Positions 1 to 9,986 of a stretch of 64,000 nt of DNA are shown here, one piece after another (within the stretch, counting starts at the first letter, position 1; every line of letters begins with the position of its first letter). The notes beneath the pieces were generated by a model. The model had not been told where the DNA came from and did not search any database. It saw only the letters and a list, made by a program, of their open reading frames with translations. Location: positions 372,001-436,000 of the forward strand of contig NZ_JAHVJO010000001.1 of the NCBI RefSeq assembly GCF_019801215.1. The letters are read 5' to 3'. The stretch comes from Fictibacillus nanhaiensis (GTDB lineage Bacteria; Bacillota; Bacilli; Bacillales; Fictibacillaceae). The position numbers were made by a program, and so were the translations under genes.

Positions 1-49
1 TTAAGAAAATGAAGATGAGGCGAAAATGGGGTTAAGGTGGTGATCACAC

Positions 50-1804
50 GTGTTATCAAGAAAAAGAGTAATGGGTACAGGAATTGGCATTTTATTATTT
101 ATGACATTCTTAATATACCGATTAGCTGATATACAACTGATCTCCACGAAATCATTTTCAAAAAAACAGGTAAATCTTATCCAAGAAAGTGTGAATCAAC
201 GAACACACCGTTTTACGATAAATGATGGGAGAGGCTTTTTTCTGGATCGGAACGGTGAGCTTCTATCAACAGATGTTAAGCCGCAAATTGTTGTTTTTCC
301 TAACCTTTATACGAAAGATTGGCCTATCGTTGCTATTGCGAATATCCTGCAGCTGCCTCCTGACGATGTGCGGACTATGATTCAAGGTCTAAAAAAACCT
401 TCATCCCTTCCAACCAACCATGAGATTTCAATACAACAGATGAATCAGATCAATGATATGGAGATACCTGGGTTGTATGCCCAGCTTGTGACGCGAAGAA
501 AACCTCTGCCTTTTGCTAATCATGTCATCGGTGCTGTCGGTGAAGACCCCGACTTAATCACTCGAAGATATAAAGAAAAAATGGATAAAGGGACGATAAG
601 TCTTGCAACGAAAACAGGTAAAAACGGGATGCAATATACGTTTGATCCCTTCTTGATATCAGAAGGAGAGACCCAGTTTATCTATCATGTGGACAGGCAA
701 GGAAATCCTCTATTTGGACTGGATGTAAAATACCGCACTCAAACAAATCCATTATATCCTCTCCATGTTGTGACCACTATTGATAAAAGAATGCAGGAAA
801 CAGTGGAAATGTATTTAGACCTTCATAAGCTTGAAGATGGTGGAGCCGTTCTGTTAGACATCGAATCGAATGAGCTTTTAGCTATGGCGAGTCGTCCTGT
901 ATTCACGAGTGATGCCATCTACAAACATGAGAATAAGATGACCACTCAGCAAATTCCGGGTTCTATCTTTAAAATTGTAACCGCTGCAGCGGCTATTGAA
1001 GAAAATATCATTCAGAATGATTCACGCTATGATTGCAATACAAACATTTATGGAAAAGAAGATGAGAGACAACTAGGATTTTTAAACTTTGAGGAAAGTT
1101 TTGCCCAAAGCTGTAATAAGACCTTTGGAGAGCTTGCAAATGATTTGGTGACAGCACATCCGAACATTTTAGAAGATTATGCAACACGGTTAGGTCTACT
1201 TCAAATCAATGGCTGGAGTGGCCAAGTGTATCATCTTCCTCATTTTTCACATTTTTACAAAGAAGAACAAGGACAATTGCAAAGCGGTAAAAAAGAAAAG
1301 GACGACTATCGATCCCAGCTTGCCATATCACAGACGGCGATTGGACAGCTTGATGTTAAGGTTACACCTTTATCAGTCGCAAACATGATGGCAACAATCG
1401 CAAGGGGAGGAGAGTGGTCTGAAGTAAAAGCTGCTCAGTCTGTTAACTTTGCTAATGGTACACGACTAATAGATTTTCAAGATCATAAAGGAAAACAAGA
1501 CACCTTATCATCCTATACAATGATGAGGCTCCAATCTCTTCTTCTCCACGTAGTAAAAGATGAAAACGGAACTGGTCACAGCCTGCAATCATTGCCTTTT
1601 CAGGTGGCTGGAAAGTCTGGAACGGCTCAAAAAGGAGAAGGTCAGCATTTCAATAATAAATGGTTTGCGGGGTATTTTCCTGCAGACAAGCCTCGATTTG
1701 CGCTTGTAGTGGTCGACCTTAAACACGATACAGTCAATAGAACAACTCCTGTTTTTGCCGATATTGCAAAAAAGGTTATGGAAATGTCAAAAAAGGGAAG
1801 ATAG
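50..1804 (+). CDS. pbpI: Penicillin-binding protein PbpI (YrrR), class B transpeptidase
   Basis: Monofunctional class B PBP that cross-links peptidoglycan on the outer face of the membrane. The 584-residue protein has one N-terminal membrane anchor (about residues 9-26), a dimerisation/pedestal domain, and a transpeptidase domain with all three active-site motifs in order: SxxK with Ser305 and Lys308 (SIFK), SxN at 354-356 (SCN), and KSGTA at 522-526. The start is GTG, preceded by AAGGTGG about 8 nt upstream. The length and the following yrrS gene match B. subtilis yrrR-yrrS. In B. subtilis PbpI is linked to septation and sporulation. Whether that holds here is inference. Confidence 0.93.
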   Translation: MLSRKRVMGTGIGILLFMTFLIYRLADIQLISTKSFSKKQVNLIQESVNQRTHRFTINDGRGFFLDRNGELLSTDVKPQIVVFPNLYTKDWPIVAIANILQLPPDDVRTMIQGLKKPSSLPTNHEISIQQMNQINDMEIPGLYAQLVTRRKPLPFANHVIGAVGEDPDLITRRYKEKMDKGTISLATKTGKNGMQYTFDPFLISEGETQFIYHVDRQGNPLFGLDVKYRTQTNPLYPLHVVTTIDKRMQETVEMYLDLHKLEDGGAVLLDIESNELLAMASRPVFTSDAIYKHENKMTTQQIPGSIFKIVTAAAAIEENIIQNDSRYDCNTNIYGKEDERQLGFLNFEESFAQSCNKTFGELANDLVTAHPNILEDYATRLGLLQINGWSGQVYHLPHFSHFYKEEQGQLQSGKKEKDDYRSQLAISQTAIGQLDVKVTPLSVANMMATIARGGEWSEVKAAQSVNFANGTRLIDFQDHKGKQDTLSSYTMMRLQSLLLHVVKDENGTGHSLQSLPFQVAGKSGTAQKGEGQHFNNKWFAGYFPADKPRFALVVVDLKHDTVNRTTPVFADIAKKVMEMSKKGR

Positions 1805-1848
1805 TTAATGGAATGGAATAAAATGAAAGTGATGTCGAAACACTGTGG

Positions 1849-1860
1849 TCGTGGTAAAAT
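1849..1860 (+). promoter_or_regulatory. Possible extended -10 promoter for yrrS
   Basis: TAAAAT at 1855-1860 is preceded by TGG, the extended -10 (TGn) form that recurs in this window (yqeG, dnaJ). No good -35 is visible. It lies in the 92-nt gap between pbpI and yrrS, so yrrS may have its own promoter as well as read-through. Confidence 0.3.
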
Positions 1861-1896
1861 AGAGGAAGCTTATTTTACTTTTCTGGGGAGGAAAAC

Positions 1897-2502
1897 ATGA
1901 AACGTAATCAACGGTATGAATCAAGATTAGAAAAGCGAAAACAAAATCGTTTTTTAAACATAGCAATTGGATTAGTAGTATTATTAATTGTCGTTGTTGG
2001 GTTCAACCTATTCTCTGGTGATGAAGATGCAACAACAACAACAGCAGAAAATGAGCAAACAACGAGTAAAAGTGAAACGAAAGATGATCCATCCATAGAA
2101 ATGGAAACTGAAAAAGACGAACAGAATAATGATGGTAAAACCTCTGATGAAGCGAAAGAAGAAGCAAATTCTGAAGGGGATCAAGCTGAAGACGTAGAAT
2201 CAGAAACCAAAGGCGGCGGCCCAGAAGGACCATGGGAACCAGTGGGTACTTCCCAAAGTGAACCGCATCAAAAATCATATGATGATCAATCTCAAGACTG
2301 GAAAGAGATGGTCCAAGCTCTTTCTTATGCAACGAATATCCCTGAAGATCAAATGACGATCTTTTGGTTAGGAAATGGTGGTGGTCCTGATCTTTCTAAA
2401 GGGACGGTGTCTTCTAAAGTAGACAAAGTTAAATATGATGTTCAACTTCAATGGATTCCAGAAAAAGGATGGAAGCCGACAAGCGTAACGAAAGTTCAAT
2501 AA
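1897..2502 (+). CDS. yrrS: YrrS family (DUF1510) membrane-anchored protein
   Basis: A 201-residue protein with a basic cytoplasmic N-terminus, one transmembrane helix (about residues 21-40), a long low-complexity acidic linker rich in Glu, Asp, Thr and Ser (about 43-105), and a C-terminal globular part (about 110-201) ending in a conserved Trp-Lys-Pro-Thr patch. This layout and the position directly after pbpI identify the YrrS/DUF1510 family. The membrane-distal domain should be extracytoplasmic, near the transpeptidase. The function is not established. The start follows GGGGAGG at good spacing, and the gene ends at a strong terminator. Confidence 0.85.
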   Translation: MKRNQRYESRLEKRKQNRFLNIAIGLVVLLIVVVGFNLFSGDEDATTTTAENEQTTSKSETKDDPSIEMETEKDEQNNDGKTSDEAKEEANSEGDQAEDVESETKGGGPEGPWEPVGTSQSEPHQKSYDDQSQDWKEMVQALSYATNIPEDQMTIFWLGNGGGPDLSKGTVSSKVDKVKYDVQLQWIPEKGWKPTSVTKVQ

Positions 2503-2512
2503 ATTTCTAAGA

Positions 2513-2546
2513 GGACAATCCTTGTTTTTCATGGATTGTCTTTTTT
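2513..2546 (+). terminator. Intrinsic terminator after yrrS
   Basis: Perfect 8-bp stem GACAATCC/GGATTGTC with an 11-nt loop followed by six T residues. Confidence 0.9.
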
Positions 2547-2604
2547 CTTTAATTTTCTATCTAAAAGTGCTTCAATAATGATAGTTAAGAAATAAGGAGC
2601 AAAC

Positions 2605-3366
2605 ATGAGAAGAACTACATCCGTTTATATAATCTTGATTATTATTGCAAGTTTACTAATGGGCTGTAAGAAGCCGGAAAAGCCGCCCGAGACGGTATTA
2701 TATATTTCTGCTGCATCCAGTTTGAAAGGACCCGTTAAAGATTGGATAAAACAATTTGAAGAAGACCATCCTCACGTTCATATTGCAGCCAATTTTGGCG
2801 CATCAGGTGTCCTGCTTAATCAAATAAAAAAAGGTGCGCCTGCTGACCTTGTATTTTCAGCTCAAGCTATTGACCACTATGTACCTAGCGGCTCGACGAT
2901 TTCATTTAAAGAGGAAGGTATTATAGCATCGAACGAACTTGTTTTTGTTGCGGGAAAACGTTTGAATTCACCTGTCAGATCTGTAAAGGACTTACCTGCT
3001 GATGCAAAGCTTGGAATAGGTGATCCAAAGTGGGTGCCAGCAGGTTTTTATGCGGAAAAAGTGTTAGAGCACCTAAACAAATCACTTGATGAGATTCGCT
3101 TCAGTCAAAATGCTGTTCATCTAAAAGGGTTAGTCGAAAACGGTGCTGTTGATTATGCGATCATGTATAAAACAGATGCTGTCGATAATAAACATCTTAC
3201 CATTCTGGAGACGATCCCAGAAAGCATGTATCCCGTTATTGAATATCCTCTTTACGTAGTCAATTCAGCAAAAAAAGATACGAAGGACTTTATACAATAT
3301 GTTCAATCAGCTGAGGGACAACTAGTGCTAAGGAAATATCATTTTAGAGAGAGTGTTAAGAATTGA
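2605..3366 (+). CDS. modA: Molybdate ABC transporter substrate-binding lipoprotein ModA
   Basis: Extracellular binding protein for molybdate/tungstate uptake. The N-terminus is a lipoprotein signal with lipobox LLMGC (Cys21). The mature part has the ModA signature at its start (SAASSLKGP) and the FGASGVLLNQIKKGAPADLVFSA-type region near residues 73-95, which are the oxyanion-binding segments of the family. The 253-residue length is typical. AAGGAGC lies 5-9 nt before the ATG. The stop codon overlaps the start of modB, so the two are translationally coupled. They resemble B. subtilis yvgL-yvgM, which also lack an adjacent ATPase gene. Confidence 0.92.
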   Translation: MRRTTSVYIILIIIASLLMGCKKPEKPPETVLYISAASSLKGPVKDWIKQFEEDHPHVHIAANFGASGVLLNQIKKGAPADLVFSAQAIDHYVPSGSTISFKEEGIIASNELVFVAGKRLNSPVRSVKDLPADAKLGIGDPKWVPAGFYAEKVLEHLNKSLDEIRFSQNAVHLKGLVENGAVDYAIMYKTDAVDNKHLTILETIPESMYPVIEYPLYVVNSAKKDTKDFIQYVQSAEGQLVLRKYHFRESVKN

Positions 3367-3995
3367 TTCATTCGTTCGTACTATCTATTGAAACAGCTGT
3401 TATTGCGACGATCTTAGTTATGACAGCCGGTTTACCGCTCGCTTATTTGTTTGCGCGATATTCGTTTAAAGGAAAGTTGATCATGGAAACGGTTTTTAGT
3501 CTCCCTTTGATTCTTCCTCCTTCTGTAGTTGGATACGTTTTACTTGTACTATTAGGACAAGATGGGTTAGGTCGTCTTGGCATTCATTGGATTTTTACAT
3601 GGAAAGCCGCTGTTTTGGCAGGAGCGATTGTTTCGTTTCCCTTATTCTTTCGAACAGCGAAGGCGTCTTTCGAAAATTTGGATGAGAACATTATTGATGC
3701 AGCTCGTTTAGATGGAACCATGATAAAAATCTTCTTTAAAGTCAGCTTACCATTAGCCAAACATGGATTAACTGCTGCTTCTCTGCTCGCTTTTTTAAGA
3801 GCCATAGGTGAATTTGGAGCGACTTTGATGATTGCAGGAAATATCCCAGGGGTTACGCAGACTGCGCCACTTGCCATATATGACCATGTTTTATTAGGGG
3901 ATGAAAAAGCTGCGCTTCTTTTGTCTTTGCTTCTTATCCTGTTTTCATTTATTTTGTTGTCGATCAGTGCACTCTTAGCAAAAAAATCTAGTTAA
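3363..3995 (+). CDS. modB: Molybdate ABC transporter permease ModB
   Basis: Inner-membrane permease with about five transmembrane helices and the ABC permease EAA loop (DAARLDGTMIKIFFKVSLPLA, near residues 118-138), the docking site for an ATPase. The GEFGATLMIAGNIPG segment after it is characteristic of ModB/CysTW-type permeases. The start is TTG at 3363, overlapping the modA stop by 4 nt. No ATP-binding subunit gene (modC) follows. The gene ends at a terminator and the next gene is unrelated, so the ATPase must be supplied from elsewhere. Confidence 0.92.
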   Translation: MIHSFVLSIETAVIATILVMTAGLPLAYLFARYSFKGKLIMETVFSLPLILPPSVVGYVLLVLLGQDGLGRLGIHWIFTWKAAVLAGAIVSFPLFFRTAKASFENLDENIIDAARLDGTMIKIFFKVSLPLAKHGLTAASLLAFLRAIGEFGATLMIAGNIPGVTQTAPLAIYDHVLLGDEKAALLLSLLLILFSFILLSISALLAKKSS

Positions 3996-3999
3996 CTAA

Positions 4000-4030
4000 G
4001 ACTCTAAAAGCATTTCTTTAGAGTCTTTTA
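4000..4030 (+). terminator. Intrinsic terminator after modAB
   Basis: 9-bp stem GACTCTAAA/TTTAGAGTC followed by a T-run. It separates modAB from the sulfur operon. Confidence 0.9.
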
Positions 4031-4138
4031 TTTTTTTGCGGAACCATTTGGACACGATTTTAAAATAAATAAAGGAATTTATTATTTGATAAGAGACACA
4101 AACTATGATAATTTGGAACCTATAATCATCTAATTCAT

Positions 4139-4165
4139 AGTATATTGATAGGAATAATATATTTT
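4139..4165 (+). promoter_or_regulatory. Possible CymR-type operator ahead of yrrT
   Basis: An AT-rich stretch containing ATAGGAAT flanked by TATATT and TATATTTTA lies 20-45 nt before the yrrT start. The ATnGGAAT core resembles the CymR repressor site known to control the equivalent yrrT-mccAB operon in B. subtilis in response to cysteine status. This is a match from memory to a loose consensus, so it is tentative. Confidence 0.35.
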
Positions 4166-4183
4166 AACTTTGGAGTGAAACAA

Positions 4184-4822
4184 ATGGGACGAGAATTTAT
4201 TGAACTTTTTGATGAATGGTCATCATCTTATGATGAAACCGTTTCGGGTAAGGATCAGGAATATAAAGAGGTTTTTCATAACTATGATCAAATTTTAGAG
4301 GCAGTTGTAGATAGATCAGGGAATATCGTATTGGAGTTTGGGGTCGGAACAGGAAACTTAAGTCAGAAGCTGCTTGCTAAAGGAAAAACTGTAATTGGAA
4401 TCGAGCCTTCAAAAGGGATGAGAGAAAAAGCATTAACGCGGAATCCCCAGTTGTCTTTGCATGATGGAGATTTTTTGTCATTCCCAGTTTTAAATGAAAA
4501 AATTGATACGGTTGTTAGTACGTACGCTTTTCACCATTTAACAGACGATGAAAAAGACACAGCGATCGGACGCTATAGCCAGCTGCTCGAAAAAGATGGT
4601 AAAATTGTATTTGCAGATACCGCATATCTTCATGATGCCGATAAGAAAGAACGTCATGAAAAAGTAAAAAAACAAGGATTTCTTCATTTGTTACAAGATC
4701 TTCAAACGGAATATTATACGACGTTAGGAGTTCTAGAGGAGATTTTTAAAAAGCATAAATTTGATATTTCCTTTTTAAGACTCAATGAATATGTATGGCT
4801 CATGGAAGCGGTAAAAAAATAA
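4184..4822 (+). CDS. yrrT: SAM-dependent methyltransferase YrrT
   Basis: Class I SAM-dependent methyltransferase of 212 residues. Motif I (EFGVGTG, residues 51-57) is intact, followed by IEPS, the acidic residue after strand 2, and a DGDF segment. The ATG at 4184 follows GGAGTG at 6 nt. An in-frame TTG 39 nt further upstream has no ribosome binding site, so the shorter form is chosen. It heads the operon yrrT-mtnN-luxS-mccA-mccB, as in B. subtilis. That position suggests its S-adenosylhomocysteine by-product is recycled by the enzymes encoded next. The methyl acceptor is unknown. Confidence 0.9.
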   Translation: MGREFIELFDEWSSSYDETVSGKDQEYKEVFHNYDQILEAVVDRSGNIVLEFGVGTGNLSQKLLAKGKTVIGIEPSKGMREKALTRNPQLSLHDGDFLSFPVLNEKIDTVVSTYAFHHLTDDEKDTAIGRYSQLLEKDGKIVFADTAYLHDADKKERHEKVKKQGFLHLLQDLQTEYYTTLGVLEEIFKKHKFDISFLRLNEYVWLMEAVKK

Positions 4823-4840
4823 TATTGGAGAATCAGTGTA

Positions 4841-5542
4841 ATGAGAATTGGAATTATAGGTGCGATGGAAGAAGAAGTTGTTCTTTTACGAGAGCAGCTG
4901 ACGGAGCTTCAAAAAAAGAAGCTAGCTGGCTGTGAGTTTTACCAAGGATACTTAAACGGCCAAGAGGTAGTCTTATTAAAATCAGGAATCGGTAAAGTGA
5001 ATGCTGCGATTGGTACAACACTTATGATCCAGATGTATCAGCCTGATGTTATTTTAAATACCGGTTCAGCAGGTGGATTTCATGCCGAATTAAACGTGGG
5101 AGACGTTGTCATCTCAACGGAAGTTCGACACCATGATGTAGATGCAACAATCTTTGGGTATGAATACGGGCAGGTTCCTCAAATGCCTGCCAATTACCTT
5201 CCTGATCAAAAGCTTGTAGAAGCAGCACTTCGAGCAGGCAGCCGCGTACAGAATGTTCAGGTTGTTAAAGGACTGATTGCATCAGGTGACTCGTTTATGA
5301 GCGACCACGAGAGGGTAGAAGACATACGTGGCAAATTTCCGATGCTTTACGCAGCTGAAATGGAAGCTGCGGCCATCGCACAAACATGCTATCAGTTTGA
5401 TGTTCCTTTTGTAATTATCCGCTCTTTATCGGATATTGCCGGAAAAGATGCACGTCTATCTTATGATCAATTCTTAAAAACAGCATCGAAGAACTCAGCA
5501 GAATTTGTACAACAAATCGTAGAGGAGCTGAAATCATTATGA
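4841..5542 (+). CDS. mtnN: 5'-methylthioadenosine/S-adenosylhomocysteine nucleosidase MtnN
   Basis: Hydrolyses methylthioadenosine and S-adenosylhomocysteine to adenine plus methylthioribose or S-ribosylhomocysteine in the cytoplasm. The 233-residue protein has the family hallmarks: the N-terminal [11 protein letters not shown] with catalytic-region Glu12, NTGSAGG, the [11 protein letters not shown] segment and the SLSDIAG motif carrying the catalytic Asp. It lies 18 nt after yrrT and overlaps luxS by 4 nt, so its product S-ribosylhomocysteine is passed to the enzyme encoded by the coupled next gene. Confidence 0.96.
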   Translation: MRIGIIGAMEEEVVLLREQLTELQKKKLAGCEFYQGYLNGQEVVLLKSGIGKVNAAIGTTLMIQMYQPDVILNTGSAGGFHAELNVGDVVISTEVRHHDVDATIFGYEYGQVPQMPANYLPDQKLVEAALRAGSRVQNVQVVKGLIASGDSFMSDHERVEDIRGKFPMLYAAEMEAAAIAQTCYQFDVPFVIIRSLSDIAGKDARLSYDQFLKTASKNSAEFVQQIVEELKSL

Positions 5543-6006
5543 CAAAAAAGATGAATGTAGAGAGTTTTAACCTTGACCATACGAAAGTAGTTGCCCCATA
5601 TATCCGGTTAGCTGGAACAACCACTGGTGCAAACGGAGACGTTATTCATAAATATGACATTCGGTTTTGTCAGCCCAATAAAGACCATATGCCAATGGAA
5701 GGGCTACACTCGATCGAACATTTAATGGCAGAAAATATCCGTAACCACCATTCTACTGTTGTTGATATCAGCCCGATGGGTTGCCAAACTGGTTTTTATT
5801 TATCAGTTATCAACCATGATAACTATGAAGAAATCTTAGAAGTTCTTGAAAAAACACTAAACGACGTACTTGAAGCGACAGAAGTTCCTGCTTGCAACGA
5901 AGTGCAATGCGGCTGGGCGGCTAACCATAGTCTTGAAGGAGCAAAAGAGATCGCTCGTAAAATGCTATCGCAAAAAGACGAGTGGCACGTTGTATTCGCA
6001 GAATAG
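5539..6006 (+). CDS. luxS: S-ribosylhomocysteine lyase LuxS
   Basis: Cleaves S-ribosylhomocysteine to homocysteine and DPD, the precursor of autoinducer-2. The metal ligands His57, His61 (HSIEH) and Cys124 (QCG) and the catalytic-region Cys82 (MGCQTG) are all present in 155 residues. The segment between the HxxEH helix and the MGC motif is about five residues shorter than in B. subtilis LuxS and the sequence is quite divergent. The ATGA overlap with mtnN shows translational coupling. In B. subtilis luxS lies elsewhere; here it completes the S-adenosylhomocysteine to homocysteine branch within the operon. Confidence 0.95.
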   Translation: MTKKMNVESFNLDHTKVVAPYIRLAGTTTGANGDVIHKYDIRFCQPNKDHMPMEGLHSIEHLMAENIRNHHSTVVDISPMGCQTGFYLSVINHDNYEEILEVLEKTLNDVLEATEVPACNEVQCGWAANHSLEGAKEIARKMLSQKDEWHVVFAE

Positions 6007-6036
6007 AGGGTTCAGAGAATAGAGGGCAGAGGAAGC

Positions 6037-8098
<2,062 letters not shown>

Positions 8099-8105
8099 CA
8101 TTCGA

Positions 8106-8136
8106 GAACAGGCTGTAGCAGGCTTGTTCTTTTTTA
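8106..8136 (+). terminator. Terminator of the yrrT-mccB operon
   Basis: GAACAGGC/GGCTTGTTC hairpin (8 bp including one G-T pair) followed by six T residues. Confidence 0.8.
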
Positions 8137-8242
8137 TCACTATTTAGCCATAGTTTTTTCACCGTTTTGTCAAAAAATGCTTGGTAACTGAATGTCTTAC
8201 CTATGTTATCCTGTTAATAGAGGACAGGAGGTAGAGGCTGCT

Positions 8243-8482
8243 ATGACAAACAAAATGGAAAAAGAATTACAAAAAAAGATGGCTGACTACCAGCGCTTTG
8301 GCTTTATTTTGTTGGCAGTAAGCACATTCTTCTACTTAGGATTGATTCTTCCAGTAGAAGATAAAAACTTCGTTCAATCTATTACTTTAGGTATTGCTTC
8401 GCTAACCTGCTTAGGTTTTACAGCGGGGATGTACAATGTAGTTCGAAAATGCAAAGTACAATTACAAGAATTAACAAAATAA
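8243..8482 (+). CDS. yrhC: YrhC-like small membrane protein
   Basis: 79 residues: a charged, Lys-rich N-terminus (about 1-18), two hydrophobic segments (about 19-37 and 45-65) and a basic C-terminus. It would be a two-pass membrane protein. Size, topology and position after mccB match the YrhC family of B. subtilis, whose function is unknown. The ATG at 8243 follows AGGAGGT at about 10 nt; an upstream in-frame ATG at 8192 has no ribosome binding site. It sits between two terminators, so it is probably transcribed alone. Confidence 0.8.
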   Translation: MTNKMEKELQKKMADYQRFGFILLAVSTFFYLGLILPVEDKNFVQSITLGIASLTCLGFTAGMYNVVRKCKVQLQELTK

Positions 8483-8491
8483 TAATTTCAC

Positions 8492-8523
8492 ATACCGTTC
8501 CTATAAGGGGAACGGTATTTTTG
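8492..8523 (+). terminator. Terminator after yrhC
   Basis: Near-perfect hairpin ATACCGTTCC/GGGAACGGTAT with a short loop, followed by TTTTTG. Confidence 0.92.
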
Positions 8524-8632
8524 TTTTCATAATTAATTAAACGGCTGCCATAATGAATATCACTATTAAAAACCGATAGAAATCGTAATAAGCTATGAGC
8601 ACCGAACAATAGTAAAAGTAGCAGGAAAGAAT

Positions 8633-8670
8633 AAAAAAAGCCGTCCTCCATCATCATTGAGGGGACAGCT
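8633..8670 (-). terminator. Terminator of menA
   Basis: Read on the minus strand: AGCTGTCC...GGACGGCT hairpin followed by seven T residues, immediately downstream of the menA stop codon. Confidence 0.8.
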
Positions 8671-8676
8671 GTATTT

Positions 8677-9567
8677 TTAAAGGAATATTCCTGTTACGGT
8701 TCCAATGCATAGCAACACTCCAAATGATAAGTGAAGTAGAGCTGTTAAACCAAGAACTTTATTCAGCTGTTTCGGTTCCCACGTTGAAACGGCAATCTTC
8801 AGAGCTTTTATTGCGATTGGCAGAGTAATAAAAGCAATAAGGCTCCATACCGGCAAGATATCTAAAAGAACAAGACCGATTAAGCTTATATATGTTCCAA
8901 GCAGTAAAATGAAATATTCAATTTGAGATGCATTTCTGCCAATGAGTCCTGCGATTGTTGTTTTTCCGATCTGTTTATCTGTATCAAAATCTCTTAAATT
9001 ATTTGCATGCAGAATCGCCATTACGAGTAAAGCATTCGGGATTGCTGCTAAAAAAACTTCAGAATTCACGTTCAAGGTCTGGGTATAAAAAGAACCAACA
9101 ACAGCCAATATTCCAAGCGTACTCCCTGAAGCGACCTCCCCTAAAGCATTATAAGCCAGTGCATAACGTGTAGCGGTATAAAAATAGCCAACTAATAAAG
9201 ACGGAATTCCAATATAAAGCACAACCGGCCCAGTTAGTGCTGTTAAAATTAAACCGATTATAATGCTAATTGAAAAGAATATAATACCGGTTACATAGAC
9301 TTGACGCGGTGTCATTTCCTTTCGATCAATCACACCAGAAGGACTAAGTGAGCCCTCTAAATCAGCTCCTTTTACATGGTCGAAGTAATCATTAACAAGG
9401 TTTGTCCCACATTGTAAAAAAACAGCTCCAAATAGAGTAAGTAAAAATGTGGTCCAGTTCATGTCTGTCCATTGTAATGCAAGTATCGTTCCGAAGAGAA
9501 CAGGTATGACCGAAGCAGTAAGTGAAATAGGTCTTGTTGATGCGAAAATAACTTTAGGATGTATCAT
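8677..9567 (-). CDS. menA: 1,4-dihydroxy-2-naphthoate polyprenyltransferase MenA
   Basis: Integral membrane UbiA-family prenyltransferase that attaches the polyprenyl tail to dihydroxynaphthoate in menaquinone synthesis. The first Asp-rich motif is NLVNDYFDHVKGAD (about residues 57-70), and the second aspartate motif is LRDFDTDKQIGKTT (about 191-204). About eight transmembrane helices are evident in 296 residues. AAAGGGGG lies 8 nt before the ATG. It is a single-gene unit with its own promoter and terminator. In B. subtilis menA lies elsewhere. Confidence 0.94.
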   Translation of the reverse strand: MIHPKVIFASTRPISLTASVIPVLFGTILALQWTDMNWTTFLLTLFGAVFLQCGTNLVNDYFDHVKGADLEGSLSPSGVIDRKEMTPRQVYVTGIIFFSISIIIGLILTALTGPVVLYIGIPSLLVGYFYTATRYALAYNALGEVASGSTLGILAVVGSFYTQTLNVNSEVFLAAIPNALLVMAILHANNLRDFDTDKQIGKTTIAGLIGRNASQIEYFILLLGTYISLIGLVLLDILPVWSLIAFITLPIAIKALKIAVSTWEPKQLNKVLGLTALLHLSFGVLLCIGTVTGIFL

Positions 9568-9593
9568 TTTGTTATTCCCCCTTTACAGCTATA

Positions 9594-9622
9594 ATTATAA
9601 TTAAAGTTTGTGAAAGTGTACA
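9594..9622 (-). promoter_or_regulatory. Probable sigma-A promoter of menA
   Basis: On the minus strand, TGTACA (9622-9617), a 17-nt spacer and a perfect TATAAT (9599-9594), 27 nt before the menA start codon. Confidence 0.45.
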
Positions 9623-9723
9623 CATAAATATCTTATATATCCAAAAACCCATTTTTAAAAAAAGATAAAAAAATTGGCAACAAATAAAACGAAATGCATA
9701 TCCTTTTAAAGGCCATCCAAAAC

Positions 9724-9752
9724 TTTACAACACATGGTAAATTGTGTATGAT
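9724..9752 (+). promoter_or_regulatory. Sigma-A promoter of the yrzI-type operon
   Basis: TTTACA (9724-9729), exactly 17 nt, then TATGAT (9747-9752). Transcription would start near 9759, about 33 nt before the first small ORF. Confidence 0.7.
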
Positions 9753-9791
9753 TTTCTAAGTAAAGTAAAAAGATGAAGGAGGTTGAACACA

Positions 9792-9872
9792 ATGATCATT
9801 AAATGCAGTTTTAATAGTCAATTGAATATACATTTACGTTCGGCCGCCCTCTGGAGCAGTATGTCTATTTAA
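9792..9872 (+). CDS. 26-residue leader peptide ORF of the yrzI-type operon
   Basis: ATG with an excellent ribosome binding site (GAAGGAGGT, 7-8 nt upstream) opens a 26-codon frame ending in TAA at 9870-9872. The peptide starts MIIKCSFNSQ and ends LWSSMSI. It shows no match to a family I recognise. Its second half uses GC-rich codons (around 9840-9860) unlike the AT-rich surroundings. It lies between the promoter and two tandem terminator hairpins, so it looks like a leader peptide or the first of several tiny toxins. The equivalent B. subtilis operon also begins with an unannotated short ORF. Confidence 0.55.
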   Translation: MIIKCSFNSQLNIHLRSAALWSSMSI

Positions 9873-9887
9873 CTTTGGATAAAACAT

Positions 9888-9916
9888 ACCGTGGGTCGAA
9901 TACCTGCGGTTTTTTT
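9888..9916 (+). terminator. First leader terminator (arms 1:2)
   Basis: ACCGTGGGT (9888-9896) pairs with ACCTGCGGT (9902-9910), 9 bp including two G-T pairs, 5-nt loop, followed by seven T residues. Arm 2 can instead pair with 9929-9936. Confidence 0.75.
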
Positions 9917-9927
9917 GTGCCCATTTT

Positions 9928-9957
9928 TACCGCAGGAATCGTACTGCGGTATTTTTT
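9928..9957 (+). terminator. Second leader terminator (arms 3:4)
   Basis: TACCGCAG (9928-9935) pairs perfectly with CTGCGGTA (9944-9951), 8-nt loop, then six T residues. Arm 3 is also complementary over 8 bp to arm 2 of the first terminator. Confidence 0.8.
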
Positions 9958-9986
9958 ATATAAAAAACTTTAAGGAGGAGATTGAG

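Noticed and set aside
1-35. Tail of an upstream gene (open frame 3-35 ending in TAA)
   Set aside because: Only ten codons are visible and they match no protein I recognise, so it cannot be assigned; the B. subtilis neighbour would be greA but nothing here supports that.
2003-2332. Minus-strand frame opposite yrrS
   Set aside because: An antisense shadow of the low-complexity acidic linker of YrrS, with Leu/His repeats and no ribosome binding site.
4104-4126. TATGAT and TATAAT upstream of yrrT as a promoter
   Set aside because: Neither has an acceptable -35 at 16-18 nt, so the yrrT promoter could not be placed.
8418-8657. Minus-strand frame of 79 codons rich in Leu/Phe
   Set aside because: It runs through the yrhC and menA terminators and into yrhC in antisense, with no coherent family; it is a by-product of hairpin and hydrophobic-gene sequence.
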